DNA of 32,592 nucleotides from NCBI GenBank assembly GCA_030684645.1, contig JAUXUF010000046.1, positions 1-32,592 of the forward strand, given 5' to 3'. Origin of the DNA: Bacteroidota bacterium. GTDB lineage: Bacteria > Bacteroidota > Bacteroidia > Bacteroidales > Prolixibacteraceae. The translations under genes and the position numbers were made by a program. The notes under the pieces were generated by a model, which had not been told where the DNA came from, did no database searches, and worked only from the letters and a program-made list of their open reading frames with translations. Of this stretch, positions 23,787-31,630 are shown piece after piece. Within the stretch, counting starts at the first letter, position 1, and every line of letters starts with the position of its first letter.

Positions 23787-25931
23787 ATGATAAACATTAA
23801 AAAAGTTGGATTTGTCTTTTTTTCAGCCCTCATTTTGTCTGTTGGCACGTTGCGCGCAGATGAAGGCATGTGGATGCTGCCCCTGATTCAAAAGCTGAAT
23901 ATTAAAAAAATGTCAGAAATGGGATTTAAGCTCTCTGCCCAAGATATTTATGATATCAACAAATCCAGTTTAAAAGATGCGGTACTGCAATTTGGTGGCG
24001 GCTGCACGGCCGAAATAATATCCAAAGACGGGCTTATTTTGACTAATCACCATTGCGGTTACGGGACGATTCAGAAGTTGAGTTCGGTTGACCACAACTA
24101 CCTCCAAAACGGATTCTGGGCAAAGAACCGCGATGAAGAACTTCCGGCCAAGGGATTGTCGGTTACATTCCTTGACCGATTTGAAGATGTAACTAAAGAA
24201 GTAACTGAGGCTTTAGCTGGTGTAACTGAGCCAAAAGCCAAAGAGGAGGCTTTAAAAACTGTATCTGATCAACTTACCACCAAAGCCGTTGGGGAGAACA
24301 AATACCTTAAAGGCAGGGTAGTCTCTTTCTTCGGTGACAACCAATATTACCTGGTAATCACCAAAACATACAGTGATATCCGTTCTGTAGGTGCGCCCCC
24401 TTCCTCGATTGGAAAATTTGGAGCGGATACCGATAACTGGATGTGGCCGCGTCACACCGGAGATTTCAGTATGTTTCGTATTTATGCCGATAAAGACAAT
24501 AATCCCGCAGAATTTTCAAAGGACAACGTTGCCTACCAGCCCAAAAAATTCCTGACTATTTCTTTGAAAGGTGTGAAACAGAACGATCCTTCGATGATTC
24601 TCGGTTATCCGGGAAGGACCAACCGTTTTATGACCTCCTTTGAAGTGAAAGAGACCAGCGAAATTAACAATGCAGCGACCATTCTTGTACGGGGGGTGCG
24701 TCAGAATATATTAATGACTGATATGGTGGCTGATCCTAAAATCAGGTTGATGTATTCCAGCAAATATGCCGGATCGTCCAATTCATGGAAAAAAGCGATT
24801 GGCATGAATGAGACCTTTGCCAAGCTAAAAGTTTATGAAAGAAGGGCTGCCGAAGAAAATACCTTCACCAATTGGGTGTCAGCAGATCCTGCACGGGTTG
24901 AAAAATATGGCCAGGCATTGGCCGATGTGAAGTCGGCTATTGATGGAAGGGCTAAACTTCAGTTTACCATAAAATATTGCACTGAAGCTCTTAATTCAAT
25001 CGAACTCCCATCAGCGGCACTGCGTTTTGGCCCAAAACCGGACGAGGATTCCAGAGAAGGAAGAGGTGGCAGACCGAATTTTTCGGCCAGTCCTTCCGAT
25101 TTCTACAAAGATTACAATGTTGCTACCGACAAGAAAGTCGCCAAAGCTATGATTACACTTTTTAAAGAAAAAGTGCCCGCAACCGATCTTCCTGATTTCT
25201 ATAAAACCATTGGTGCGAACTATCAAGGTAGCATTGATGCTTATGTTGAAGCCATGTTTAGTCAATCGGTATTTGTTTCCGAAGAAAAACTCAAAGCTGC
25301 TCTTGCAGGCGATAAAAAGGAGATGGAGAATGATCCGGCTTTCGTGACAGGAAAGAATATTTCCGATGCTATGATGAAATACGGCAAAGAAATTGAACAG
25401 TATCGCACCTTGTATGCAAAAGGGCAAAAACAGTATATTGCAGGTATGCTGGATATGAAAGCTGGTCAAGCCATCTACCCTGATGCGAACTTCTCGATGC
25501 GGTTGACCTACGGAAAAGTATTGAATTATTCGCCCAAAGATGGTGTGATCTACGATTATGTTACCACGCTGGATGGGGTCATGCAGAAAGAGGATCCGAA
25601 AAATTGGGAATTTGTTGTTCCGGATAAACTTAAAGAACTATACAACGCCAAGGACTTCGGACAATATGCGCTGAAGGATGGTCGGATGCCAGTCGCTTTC
25701 CTTACGAACAATGACATTACCGGCGGTAACTCCGGAAGTCCGGTTCTGAATGGCAAAGGAGAACTGATTGGAACAGCCTTCGACGGCAACTGGGAATCGA
25801 TGAGTGGCGACATTATCTTTGAACCGTCGTTGCAGCGTTGTATCAACGTTGACATTCGCTACACCCTCTTTATCATGGATAAATTCGGGGGAGCAGGTTA
25901 TTTACTCAACGAGATGAAGATTTCGAGATAA
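23787..25931 (+). CDS. S46 family dipeptidyl-peptidase (DPP7/DPP11-like)
   Basis: A 714-residue secreted serine dipeptidyl-peptidase. The signal peptide ends LRA before DEGMWMLPLI, the typical mature start. The catalytic His is in TNHHCGY (H89), the probable Asp in WPRHTGDFS (D226), and the nucleophile in GGNSGSPV (S649). The specificity position 18 residues after that Ser is Gly (in TAFDGNWE), as in DPP7/DAP BII-type enzymes favouring hydrophobic residues, whereas DPP11 has Arg. This alignment was done by hand. The ATG at 23787 is preferred over a TTG two codons upstream. It cleaves dipeptides from oligopeptides in the periplasm. No link to the cobalamin genes is evident. Confidence 0.92.
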   Translation: MINIKKVGFVFFSALILSVGTLRADEGMWMLPLIQKLNIKKMSEMGFKLSAQDIYDINKSSLKDAVLQFGGGCTAEIISKDGLILTNHHCGYGTIQKLSSVDHNYLQNGFWAKNRDEELPAKGLSVTFLDRFEDVTKEVTEALAGVTEPKAKEEALKTVSDQLTTKAVGENKYLKGRVVSFFGDNQYYLVITKTYSDIRSVGAPPSSIGKFGADTDNWMWPRHTGDFSMFRIYADKDNNPAEFSKDNVAYQPKKFLTISLKGVKQNDPSMILGYPGRTNRFMTSFEVKETSEINNAATILVRGVRQNILMTDMVADPKIRLMYSSKYAGSSNSWKKAIGMNETFAKLKVYERRAAEENTFTNWVSADPARVEKYGQALADVKSAIDGRAKLQFTIKYCTEALNSIELPSAALRFGPKPDEDSREGRGGRPNFSASPSDFYKDYNVATDKKVAKAMITLFKEKVPATDLPDFYKTIGANYQGSIDAYVEAMFSQSVFVSEEKLKAALAGDKKEMENDPAFVTGKNISDAMMKYGKEIEQYRTLYAKGQKQYIAGMLDMKAGQAIYPDANFSMRLTYGKVLNYSPKDGVIYDYVTTLDGVMQKEDPKNWEFVVPDKLKELYNAKDFGQYALKDGRMPVAFLTNNDITGGNSGSPVLNGKGELIGTAFDGNWESMSGDIIFEPSLQRCINVDIRYTLFIMDKFGGAGYLLNEMKISR

Positions 25932-25957
25932 AAAGGAACAGATTGGTTTCGTCAACT

Positions 25958-25996
25958 AAATAACCTCAACATAAGATAAAGATGTTGGGGTTATTT
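25958..25996 (+). terminator. rho-independent terminator after the S46 peptidase gene
   Basis: AAATAACCTCAACAT (25958-25972) pairs with ATGTTGGGGTTATTT (25982-25996) around a 9-base loop, with a single G-U pair. The 3' arm runs into TTATTTT. It is the strongest terminator in the window. Confidence 0.85.
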
Positions 25997-26053
25997 TGTG
26001 CCTGAAATTCTGGAAATCACATCAAAACCTGGAACCAAACTTGCACCAACAAA

Positions 26054-26085
26054 AAACACCTACACAAATTAATGTGTAAGTGTTT
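26054..26085 (-). terminator. terminator of the minus-strand tRNA gene
   Basis: AAACAC-C-TACACA (26054-26066) pairs with TGTGTA-A-GTGTTT (26073-26085). Read on the minus strand, the hairpin is followed by a run of six T. It lies 12 bases beyond the 3' end of the tRNA remnant, so it once terminated the intact tRNA. Confidence 0.75.
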
Positions 26086-26093
26086 GATCTTCA

Positions 26094-26139
<46 letters not shown>

Positions 26140-26150
26140 ATTAAGACTGC

Positions 26151-26180
26151 CGTTTTCTTCCATTTTCTTCTGTTTTCATT
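26151..26180. repeat. three imperfect 10-base tandem repeats beside the attachment site
   Basis: Consecutive units CGTTTTCTTC, CATTTTCTTC and TGTTTTCATT start 12 bases inside the element. They lie where integrase arm-type or accessory-factor sites would be expected. The assignment is inference. Confidence 0.4.
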
Positions 26181-26259
26181 AGTTTATTAAATATCTGATG
26201 TTTAGTTATTTGAATGATTATGTCATTTTATAAAATAGTATCTATTTTGAAATAATTGC

Positions 26260-26287
26260 TATATTTGTGTGCAAATTGTGTGCAAAT
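26260..26287 (+). promoter_or_regulatory. integrase promoter -7 element overlapping an 11-base tandem repeat
   Basis: TATATTTG (26260-26267) matches the -7 consensus TAnnTTTG. Immediately overlapping is a perfect tandem repeat, TGTGTGCAAAT (26266-26276 and 26277-26287). A protein bound to the repeat would cover the transcription start region. A 10-base palindrome TAAGCGCTTA (26309-26318) lies between it and the integrase start. Confidence 0.55.
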
Positions 26288-26330
26288 ATTCGATTTTCAC
26301 ACATAAAATAAGCGCTTAAATATACCAACT

Positions 26331-27563
26331 ATGTTCAATTATGCAAACAGTGGAGTTACCGTATCTTCTATTTTAGATAACCGGAGGGCAACCAATGACA
26401 ATTTATATCCTATCAAAATCCGTGTAACATTCCAGCGTATCCGTAAATATTATTCGACTGGAAAATATCTTAAATCAGAAGCATGGGAAAAGCTACCGGA
26501 TACTAAGAGTAAGAAGATGCTTTCTATAAGATTTGATATTCAAAATTCGTTTGATATAGTGAAAGATACTGTGCAAGGATTGTTACATGAAGGTGGCTTT
26601 TCCTTTGATACATTAAATAGCCGCCTGAATAAGTCCCCCTCGGATACATTAAATGCCGGATTCAAAATAAAAATTCAGGCTTTACTGGATAATGAACAGG
26701 TAGGAACCCATCTTTTCTATCAGGATGCACTTAGAAGCGTGGAATCATATGGAGGAGAGAATATTCTTTATACTGCAGTTACAGTAGATTGGCTAAAATG
26801 CTACGAAAAGTATATGTTAAAATTAGGAAGGGCATATACAACAATAGGGATGTATTGTCGCGCAATCCGATCTATTATCAATGAAGCAAAAAGAGCAGGA
26901 ATAATAAAAGAAAATCAATATCCGTTTGGAAATGGGAAATACGAAATACCAATAGGTACCGGCCGTAAATTGGCTCTTACATTACAACAAATAAAATTAG
27001 TTACTAATTTTACTGACGGGAAAGAAGCGACAGAAAAATATCGTGATATGTGGTTTTTCTCCTACCTGTGTAATGGTATCAATTTTGCGGATATGCTTAC
27101 TCTCAAATATTCCAATATACGGAACGGTGAGATTTGTTTTTTACGTGCTAAAACAATCCGAACATCCAAGGTGAAAAAAGAAGTATGCGCGGTTTTGATA
27201 CCTGAAATGAATGCAATTATCAAGAAATGGGGCAATAAGTCCCAAAAGCCAGATGACTATATTTTTAAGTATCTGACAGGCAAGGAAACACCCTTTAAGG
27301 AAAAAGACGTGATAAAAGCTGTCACCAAACTTTGTAATAAGAGATTAAAAAAGATCGGAACAGCTTTAGGAATTGAATCGTTAAGCACTTACACCGCGAG
27401 ACATTCCTACGCCACAGTTCTAAAACGGTCAGGAGCGAATATTGCTTACATTTCGGAAAGCTTAGGTCATAATGATTTGAAAACAACAGAGAATTACCTG
27501 GCCTCCTTTGAAAAAGAAGAACGGGTGAAAAACGCAAGTTTCTTGACGAATTTTGGTGATTAA
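26331..27563 (+). CDS. tyrosine recombinase (integrase) of a Bacteroides-type integrative element
   Basis: A 410-residue integrase. Residues about 8-100 form the arm-binding domain (IKIRVTFQRIRKYYSTGKYL), 115-195 the SAM-like core-binding domain (TAVTVDWLKCYEKYM, YTTIGMYCRAIRSIINEAK), and 215-400 the catalytic domain. The second catalytic Arg (R357 in TARHSYAT), the His in ESLGHND (H380) and the nucleophile Y389 in TTENYL are clear. The usual first Arg is not where expected: CNGINFAD has Asn at that place. The HxxR His is Tyr354. CTnDOT integrase also lacks the first Arg. The gene lies about 190 bases from the tRNA fragment and should catalyse integration and excision there. Confidence 0.93.
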   Translation: MFNYANSGVTVSSILDNRRATNDNLYPIKIRVTFQRIRKYYSTGKYLKSEAWEKLPDTKSKKMLSIRFDIQNSFDIVKDTVQGLLHEGGFSFDTLNSRLNKSPSDTLNAGFKIKIQALLDNEQVGTHLFYQDALRSVESYGGENILYTAVTVDWLKCYEKYMLKLGRAYTTIGMYCRAIRSIINEAKRAGIIKENQYPFGNGKYEIPIGTGRKLALTLQQIKLVTNFTDGKEATEKYRDMWFFSYLCNGINFADMLTLKYSNIRNGEICFLRAKTIRTSKVKKEVCAVLIPEMNAIIKKWGNKSQKPDDYIFKYLTGKETPFKEKDVIKAVTKLCNKRLKKIGTALGIESLSTYTARHSYATVLKRSGANIAYISESLGHNDLKTTENYLASFEKEERVKNASFLTNFGD

Positions 27564-27612
27564 ATAACTTACAGCACATTATTACTATTTTTACTGAAAA
27601 TATTGTTTGGGC

Positions 27613-28953
27613 ATGATAAAAACAATAGAAAAACAAGATGTGGAGTACAAATCCTCATGGAGAGATGAATATCTGAAATGGATATGCGGATATGCTAACG
27701 CCTACGGTGGCAAATTATATATTGGGATCAATGATAATAAGGAAATTGTCGGCATTGATAATGTCAAGAAGTTATCAGAGGACATTCCCAATAAAATTCA
27801 GAATATATTGGGCATTATTGCCGATGTGAATATTTTGACAGATTCAACAGCCGGGAAAGATTATCTTGAAATAGTTGTAGAGTCGTATCCTTATCCTGTA
27901 AATTACAAAGGTGAGTATCACTACCGAAGCGGTAGCACTAAACAAGAACTAAAAGGTTCGGCTCTGAACAAATTTATTCTTGAACGTACAGGAAAACATT
28001 GGGATGGCATTCCTGTTCCCAAGGTTTCTGTTGATGATTTGTCCCTGATTGCATTACAGCGCTTTCGGAAAGAAGCTACAAGAAGTAAGCGCGTGGATGA
28101 GAATGTGTTGAATGACTCTACGGAGCACCTATTGCAGGATTTGCATTTGATTGATGAAAAAACAGGTCTTTTAAAACAAGCAGCGGTTTTACTCTTTCAT
28201 CCTGATCCTGACCGATATGTGACCGGTGCGTATATTAAAATTGGTTTTTTTCGTGGCGATGATGATGATTTGGCGTTTCATGATGAAGTACATGGTTCGC
28301 TAATGGAGCAGATAGATAAAGCCATGGATTTGCTGACAAGTAAATACATTAACTATGCCATAAGTTACGAAGGCGTATCACGAAGGGAAACGCCAACCTT
28401 TCCTGAAGCTGCACTAAGAGAGAGCCTCCTAAACAGCGTGGCTCATAAGGCATACGCCACTGGTGTACCAATACAGATAAGTGTTTATCCTGACCATATC
28501 GTATTTTGGAATCCGGGAGAATTACCTGAACAATTGTCAATAGAAAAGCTTCTGCAAAAACACCCTTCATATCCATATAATCCGGATATTGCCAATACAC
28601 TTTTTAGAAGCGGAGATATTGAAATGTGGGGTAGAGGTTATAGAAAAATCATCAAGTCAGTGCTTGAGCAAAAGCAATTGCCACCACATATTGAATATAT
28701 CAATGGACTGATGCTCACGTACTATACAGATACACATACCCAACTTAAAATGGAAGGGGTGGATGAGAAAGTAGCTCAGATAATAGAATACGCTATAGCC
28801 AACGAAAGCATAAACAATACGGAAGTACAAAAGCTTTTAAAGGTAAGCAAGCCCACTGCAACCCGATTGTTGAAACAAACGGAGTTTTGGTTAAAGATGC
28901 AAGGGGCACATGGTAAAGGAACTCGTTATGAATTAAAATGGAGAGCATTATAA
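27613..28953 (+). CDS. AlbA_2-domain protein with ATPase (HATPase-like) domain, putative regulator
   Basis: A 446-residue protein of the COG2865 type. Residues about 5-120 are an AlbA_2 (Schlafen-like) domain, with VEYKSSW, ANAYGGKLYIGINDNKEIVGID and YRSGSTKQEL. Residues about 260-370 are a divergent histidine-kinase-like ATPase fold (FPEAALRESLLNSVAHKAY, HIVFWNPGELP, GDIEMWGRGYRKI). A winged-helix segment ends the protein (VQKLLKVSKPTATRLLKQ). Such proteins are frequent on mobile elements and in defence islands and are annotated as predicted transcriptional regulators or ATP-dependent helicase-like; a firm function is lacking. ATG 27613 is preferred over TTG 27607. Its stop lies in an 11-base repeat array. 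Confidence 0.82.
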   Translation: MIKTIEKQDVEYKSSWRDEYLKWICGYANAYGGKLYIGINDNKEIVGIDNVKKLSEDIPNKIQNILGIIADVNILTDSTAGKDYLEIVVESYPYPVNYKGEYHYRSGSTKQELKGSALNKFILERTGKHWDGIPVPKVSVDDLSLIALQRFRKEATRSKRVDENVLNDSTEHLLQDLHLIDEKTGLLKQAAVLLFHPDPDRYVTGAYIKIGFFRGDDDDLAFHDEVHGSLMEQIDKAMDLLTSKYINYAISYEGVSRRETPTFPEAALRESLLNSVAHKAYATGVPIQISVYPDHIVFWNPGELPEQLSIEKLLQKHPSYPYNPDIANTLFRSGDIEMWGRGYRKIIKSVLEQKQLPPHIEYINGLMLTYYTDTHTQLKMEGVDEKVAQIIEYAIANESINNTEVQKLLKVSKPTATRLLKQTEFWLKMQGAHGKGTRYELKWRAL

Positions 28954-29060
28954 AAGGCTCATAAAAGGCTCATAAAAAGAATGCAAATCTTTTGCTTGTT
29001 TACTTACTTGCTCATTGTCAGTTAATTGAGTAAATATCAAAAGGCTCATAAAAGGCTCAT
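28952..29060. repeat. two tandem pairs of an 11-base repeat AAAAGGCTCAT
   Basis: Perfect units at 28952-28962 and 28963-28973, then again at 29039-29049 and 29050-29060, separated by 65 bases. The first unit overlaps the stop codon of the AlbA_2 gene. No gene is evident from here to 29251. The arrangement suggests paired protein-binding sites, possibly iteron-like or an autoregulatory operator. Confidence 0.85.
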
Positions 29061-29251
29061 AGAAAAGGAATTCGAAATGATTGAAAGAAAACAGAATACA
29101 ATCTGGAATTCTTTGAAAAAGAAGAAAGGGATGGGCTTTAAAAGAAAAAGAATAATTCATTAAGTATCTGATGATAAATACAATGCGTTTTTTAACGGTG
29201 ATGATGGGGCTTTAAATGAAAAATGAAATTGAATAAACTAAAGAACAGACT

Positions 29252-29659
29252 ATGCCCCGACGCAAGCAATACAAAATATCAGCCAGGCAAACTGCAATTT
29301 ATGATGTTATCGTGGCCGAGCTTCAGCAAAATCCTGAATTGGCTGATTATGATATGGAAACTATCGAAATATCAGTAAAAAAGAAAATTAATCCCCGGAT
29401 TCAAAATCTTGATTTGGCGATAGCCAACCTGAAAAGATACCTCGCAATTAACAGGGATCATATCCAAACCATCAACGGCGAAATGATCGTATCCAAAAAG
29501 GAGATAGCCAGGATGCTAAAAATCTCCCGACCAACACTTGATAAATGGATCAGGGAAAAATTTGTAACTCCAGTCAAGTCAAGTGTTTTGCCGGATACGA
29601 AAATCTTTCCTCCCGACCTGGTTCTGAAGCAACTTCAAAATCAAAAGAATAAAAAATAA
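29252..29659 (+). CDS. small helix-turn-helix protein
   Basis: A 135-residue basic protein of unknown role. Residues about 85-115 (IVSKKEIARMLKISRPTLDKWI, shown here by its key positions) form a clear helix-turn-helix of the kind used by excisionase-like and MerR-like proteins. The N-terminal half (QTAIYDVIVAELQQNPELAD) is predicted helical and is not recognised. It lies between the 11-base repeat array and a long regulatory gap, and may be an element regulator or recombination accessory protein. That is inferred from position only. Confidence 0.65.
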   Translation: MPRRKQYKISARQTAIYDVIVAELQQNPELADYDMETIEISVKKKINPRIQNLDLAIANLKRYLAINRDHIQTINGEMIVSKKEIARMLKISRPTLDKWIREKFVTPVKSSVLPDTKIFPPDLVLKQLQNQKNKK

Positions 29660-29882
29660 AATAAATTTTTCAGCTTTACATCCATTAATGTTGACATAAT
29701 TTGTCATTGGCAGGTAAATAAAAAAGTATCATTAAAAACTTTACATGATGAAGTTTGATCTTATTTGTCATCATTTGTCGTATTCGTGTAAAGCTATTTA
29801 TCTATTTGATTTCCAGTTATATTAATTTTTATTTTACACTTAAATTCAATCAGTACTATGTGTAATTTAAAATTTTAGTATT
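29660..29882. promoter_or_regulatory. A/T-rich regulatory gap with inverted and repeated motifs
   Basis: AGCTTTACA (29672-29680) and TGTAAAGCT (29787-29795) form a wide perfect inverted repeat. ATTTGTC occurs three times between about 29699 and 29779. A further TTACAC/GTGTAA pair lies at about 29834-29863. No gene is seen. It probably contains the promoter and operators of the excisionase-primase operon. Confidence 0.45.
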
Positions 29883-30230
29883 ATGTCAAACATTATTCTA
29901 ACCACGCCCGATGAGCTGCGGGCAATTGTAAGCGAAGCGATTTCCGGCGCTTTCCCCAAACCGGCGTCCAATCCATCACAGATTGACACCATCACTTTGA
30001 ACGACACTCTAGAGTTGTTGAAAGAACATGGTTATCCAACGTCCAAGGCCAAGCTTTATAAGCTGACCTCAACCGGTAATATTCCCTGTAAAACGTACGG
30101 AAATAAACTGGTCTTTTCCCGAAAAGAAATACTGTTGTGGGCCGATAATCAGACTAAACCCAAGCACGATTCTGGTAGAATAACCATGGCATTAGCACGG
30201 AGCGCCAGACGTAAAAGGCTAAAGCTATGA
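29883..30230 (+). CDS. excisionase-like helix-turn-helix protein
   Basis: A 115-residue protein. Residues about 35-85 (TITLNDTLELLKEHGYP, SKAKLYKLTSTGNIPCKTYG, NKLVFSRKEILLWAD) match the helix-turn-helix family of excisionases and tRNA-site element accessory proteins. The C-terminus is strongly basic (ARSARRKRLKL). It overlaps the following helicase gene by ATGA, a typical arrangement on Bacteroides integrative elements. Its likely job is to bend DNA for excision by the integrase or to regulate the operon; sequence alone does not decide this. Confidence 0.75.
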   Translation: MSNIILTTPDELRAIVSEAISGAFPKPASNPSQIDTITLNDTLELLKEHGYPTSKAKLYKLTSTGNIPCKTYGNKLVFSRKEILLWADNQTKPKHDSGRITMALARSARRKRLKL

Positions 30231-31429
30231 AAGGAAAAATAAATGATTGCGGAAAATATATCCGCATTGGGACGACTTTGTACAAAACGGTACAACGTCC
30301 ACTCATCAGCGGCGATTACATCGAGGAGAAAATCCCCTGGAGTTACGAAACACTGCGGCAGGACTATGGCAAAAACAATCTTCCGGAGATCGAAAAGTAC
30401 GATGGGTTTTGTATCATTCCCGACCATGTTCACTATAAACAAGTGCATGGGACATACCTTAATCAATATGAACCAATAATACATGTGCCGTGTCCGGGAG
30501 ACTTTCCTTATATCCTGGGTTTTCTGAACCATATTTTCGGAGAACAGATCGAATTGGGCATGGATTACCTGCAAATCCTTTATACCCGGCCAACGCAAAT
30601 GTTGCCGATTCTGTTACTGGTTTCCAATGAGCGGAATACCGGAAAAACTACATTTCTGCGGTTTCTGAAAATGATTTTCGGTAAGAATGCAACGTTCAAC
30701 ACCAATGAAGATTTCCGAAGCCAGTTTAATGCAGACTGGGCAAATCGCCTGTTGGTACTGGTTGATGAATTGCTTTTAAACAAAATGGAAGATACTGAGA
30801 AAATCAAGAATCTTTCAACGGCAGGCGATTACAAAATTGAGGCCAAGGGCAAAGACCGGCGGGAGATTGAGTTTTTTGCAAAATTTGTTCTTTGTTCCAA
30901 CAATGAACGAAATCCGATTATTATTCCCAAAGAAGAGGTACGGTTTTGGGTACGCAAAATCAATCTGATTGAAAAGGATAATATTCATCTCAGGGTACAG
31001 ATGGCAGCAGAAATTCCGCATTTCTTAAATTCTCTTCTTCGCCGGGAACTCTCTTCTAAAAATGAATCCCGGATGTGGTTCCATCCATCCACTCTCGACA
31101 CACCGGCATTACAGAAAATCAAAAAGTACAACACCAATAAGATTGAAATAGAAATAGCTGCTTATTGCTATGAGGTAATGGATGGGTTGAAACAAAACAA
31201 ATTGCGATGTTGCCCCAAAGACCTTATGGACGTGTTGCGCGAATCAGGGTTACGTGCTGATATTAACATCATCCGAAACATACTAAAAGACAGTTGGGGG
31301 CTGACTTCTGAAAAGAACGGTGAATACAGTTTTTATCTTATAGGCACTGATGGAGAATTCATCCCGGTGAAAAGAAAAGGACGATACATGGAAATTGAAA
31401 TCGCGGTGATAGATAAAATCCTGTTGTAA
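30227..31429 (+). CDS. SF3-like (DUF5906/primase-helicase type) ATPase
   Basis: A 400-residue helicase-like protein of the family encoded with primases on Bacteroides mobile elements. Walker A SNERNTGKTT (133-142), Walker B LVLVDE (176-181), the sensor Asn region LCSNN (222-226) and an Arg-finger-like RFWVRKI (239-245) define a D5/SF3-type AAA+ core. The N-terminal 120 residues are family-specific. It likely unwinds the excised circle for replication, with the primase encoded downstream. It is coupled to the excisionase-like gene by ATGA overlap. The region to the primase start contains repeats. Confidence 0.85.
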   Translation: MKGKINDCGKYIRIGTTLYKTVQRPLISGDYIEEKIPWSYETLRQDYGKNNLPEIEKYDGFCIIPDHVHYKQVHGTYLNQYEPIIHVPCPGDFPYILGFLNHIFGEQIELGMDYLQILYTRPTQMLPILLLVSNERNTGKTTFLRFLKMIFGKNATFNTNEDFRSQFNADWANRLLVLVDELLLNKMEDTEKIKNLSTAGDYKIEAKGKDRREIEFFAKFVLCSNNERNPIIIPKEEVRFWVRKINLIEKDNIHLRVQMAAEIPHFLNSLLRRELSSKNESRMWFHPSTLDTPALQKIKKYNTNKIEIEIAAYCYEVMDGLKQNKLRCCPKDLMDVLRESGLRADINIIRNILKDSWGLTSEKNGEYSFYLIGTDGEFIPVKRKGRYMEIEIAVIDKILL

Positions 31430-31470
31430 TGTTGATATTTATAATTAAAGCATTGATTGATAATGATTTT

Positions 31471-31566
31471 AACACAACAACACGACAACAACACGACCAC
31501 AACAATTTTTATTCTGTTGAATTCCAACTGCGACAAATCAGACTTTTGTTTTGTTATTGTTGTGTT
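31471..31566. repeat. 11-base tandem repeat and flanking inverted repeat, candidate origin or control region
   Basis: AACAACACGAC is tandemly repeated (31476-31486 and 31487-31497). AACACAACAA (31471-31480) and TTGTTGTGTT (31557-31566) form a perfect 10-base inverted repeat spanning the region. It lies in the A/T-rich stretch between the helicase and primase genes. This could be a replication origin, an operator or both; nothing decides between them. Confidence 0.6.
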
Positions 31567-31630
31567 TGTAATAATTTGATAACGTGTCGTTTATCCTCAT
31601 TTGCAACAAAACAACAAAAAATTGACGACT

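Noticed and set aside
28952-29060. Possible CRISPR array
   Set aside because: The units are only 11 bases, occur as two tandem pairs with one gap, and have no cas genes nearby.
28948-29160. Minus-strand open frame with a repeated FYEPFMSLL peptide
   Set aside because: The peptide repeat simply reflects the 11-base DNA repeats. There is no start context or homology.
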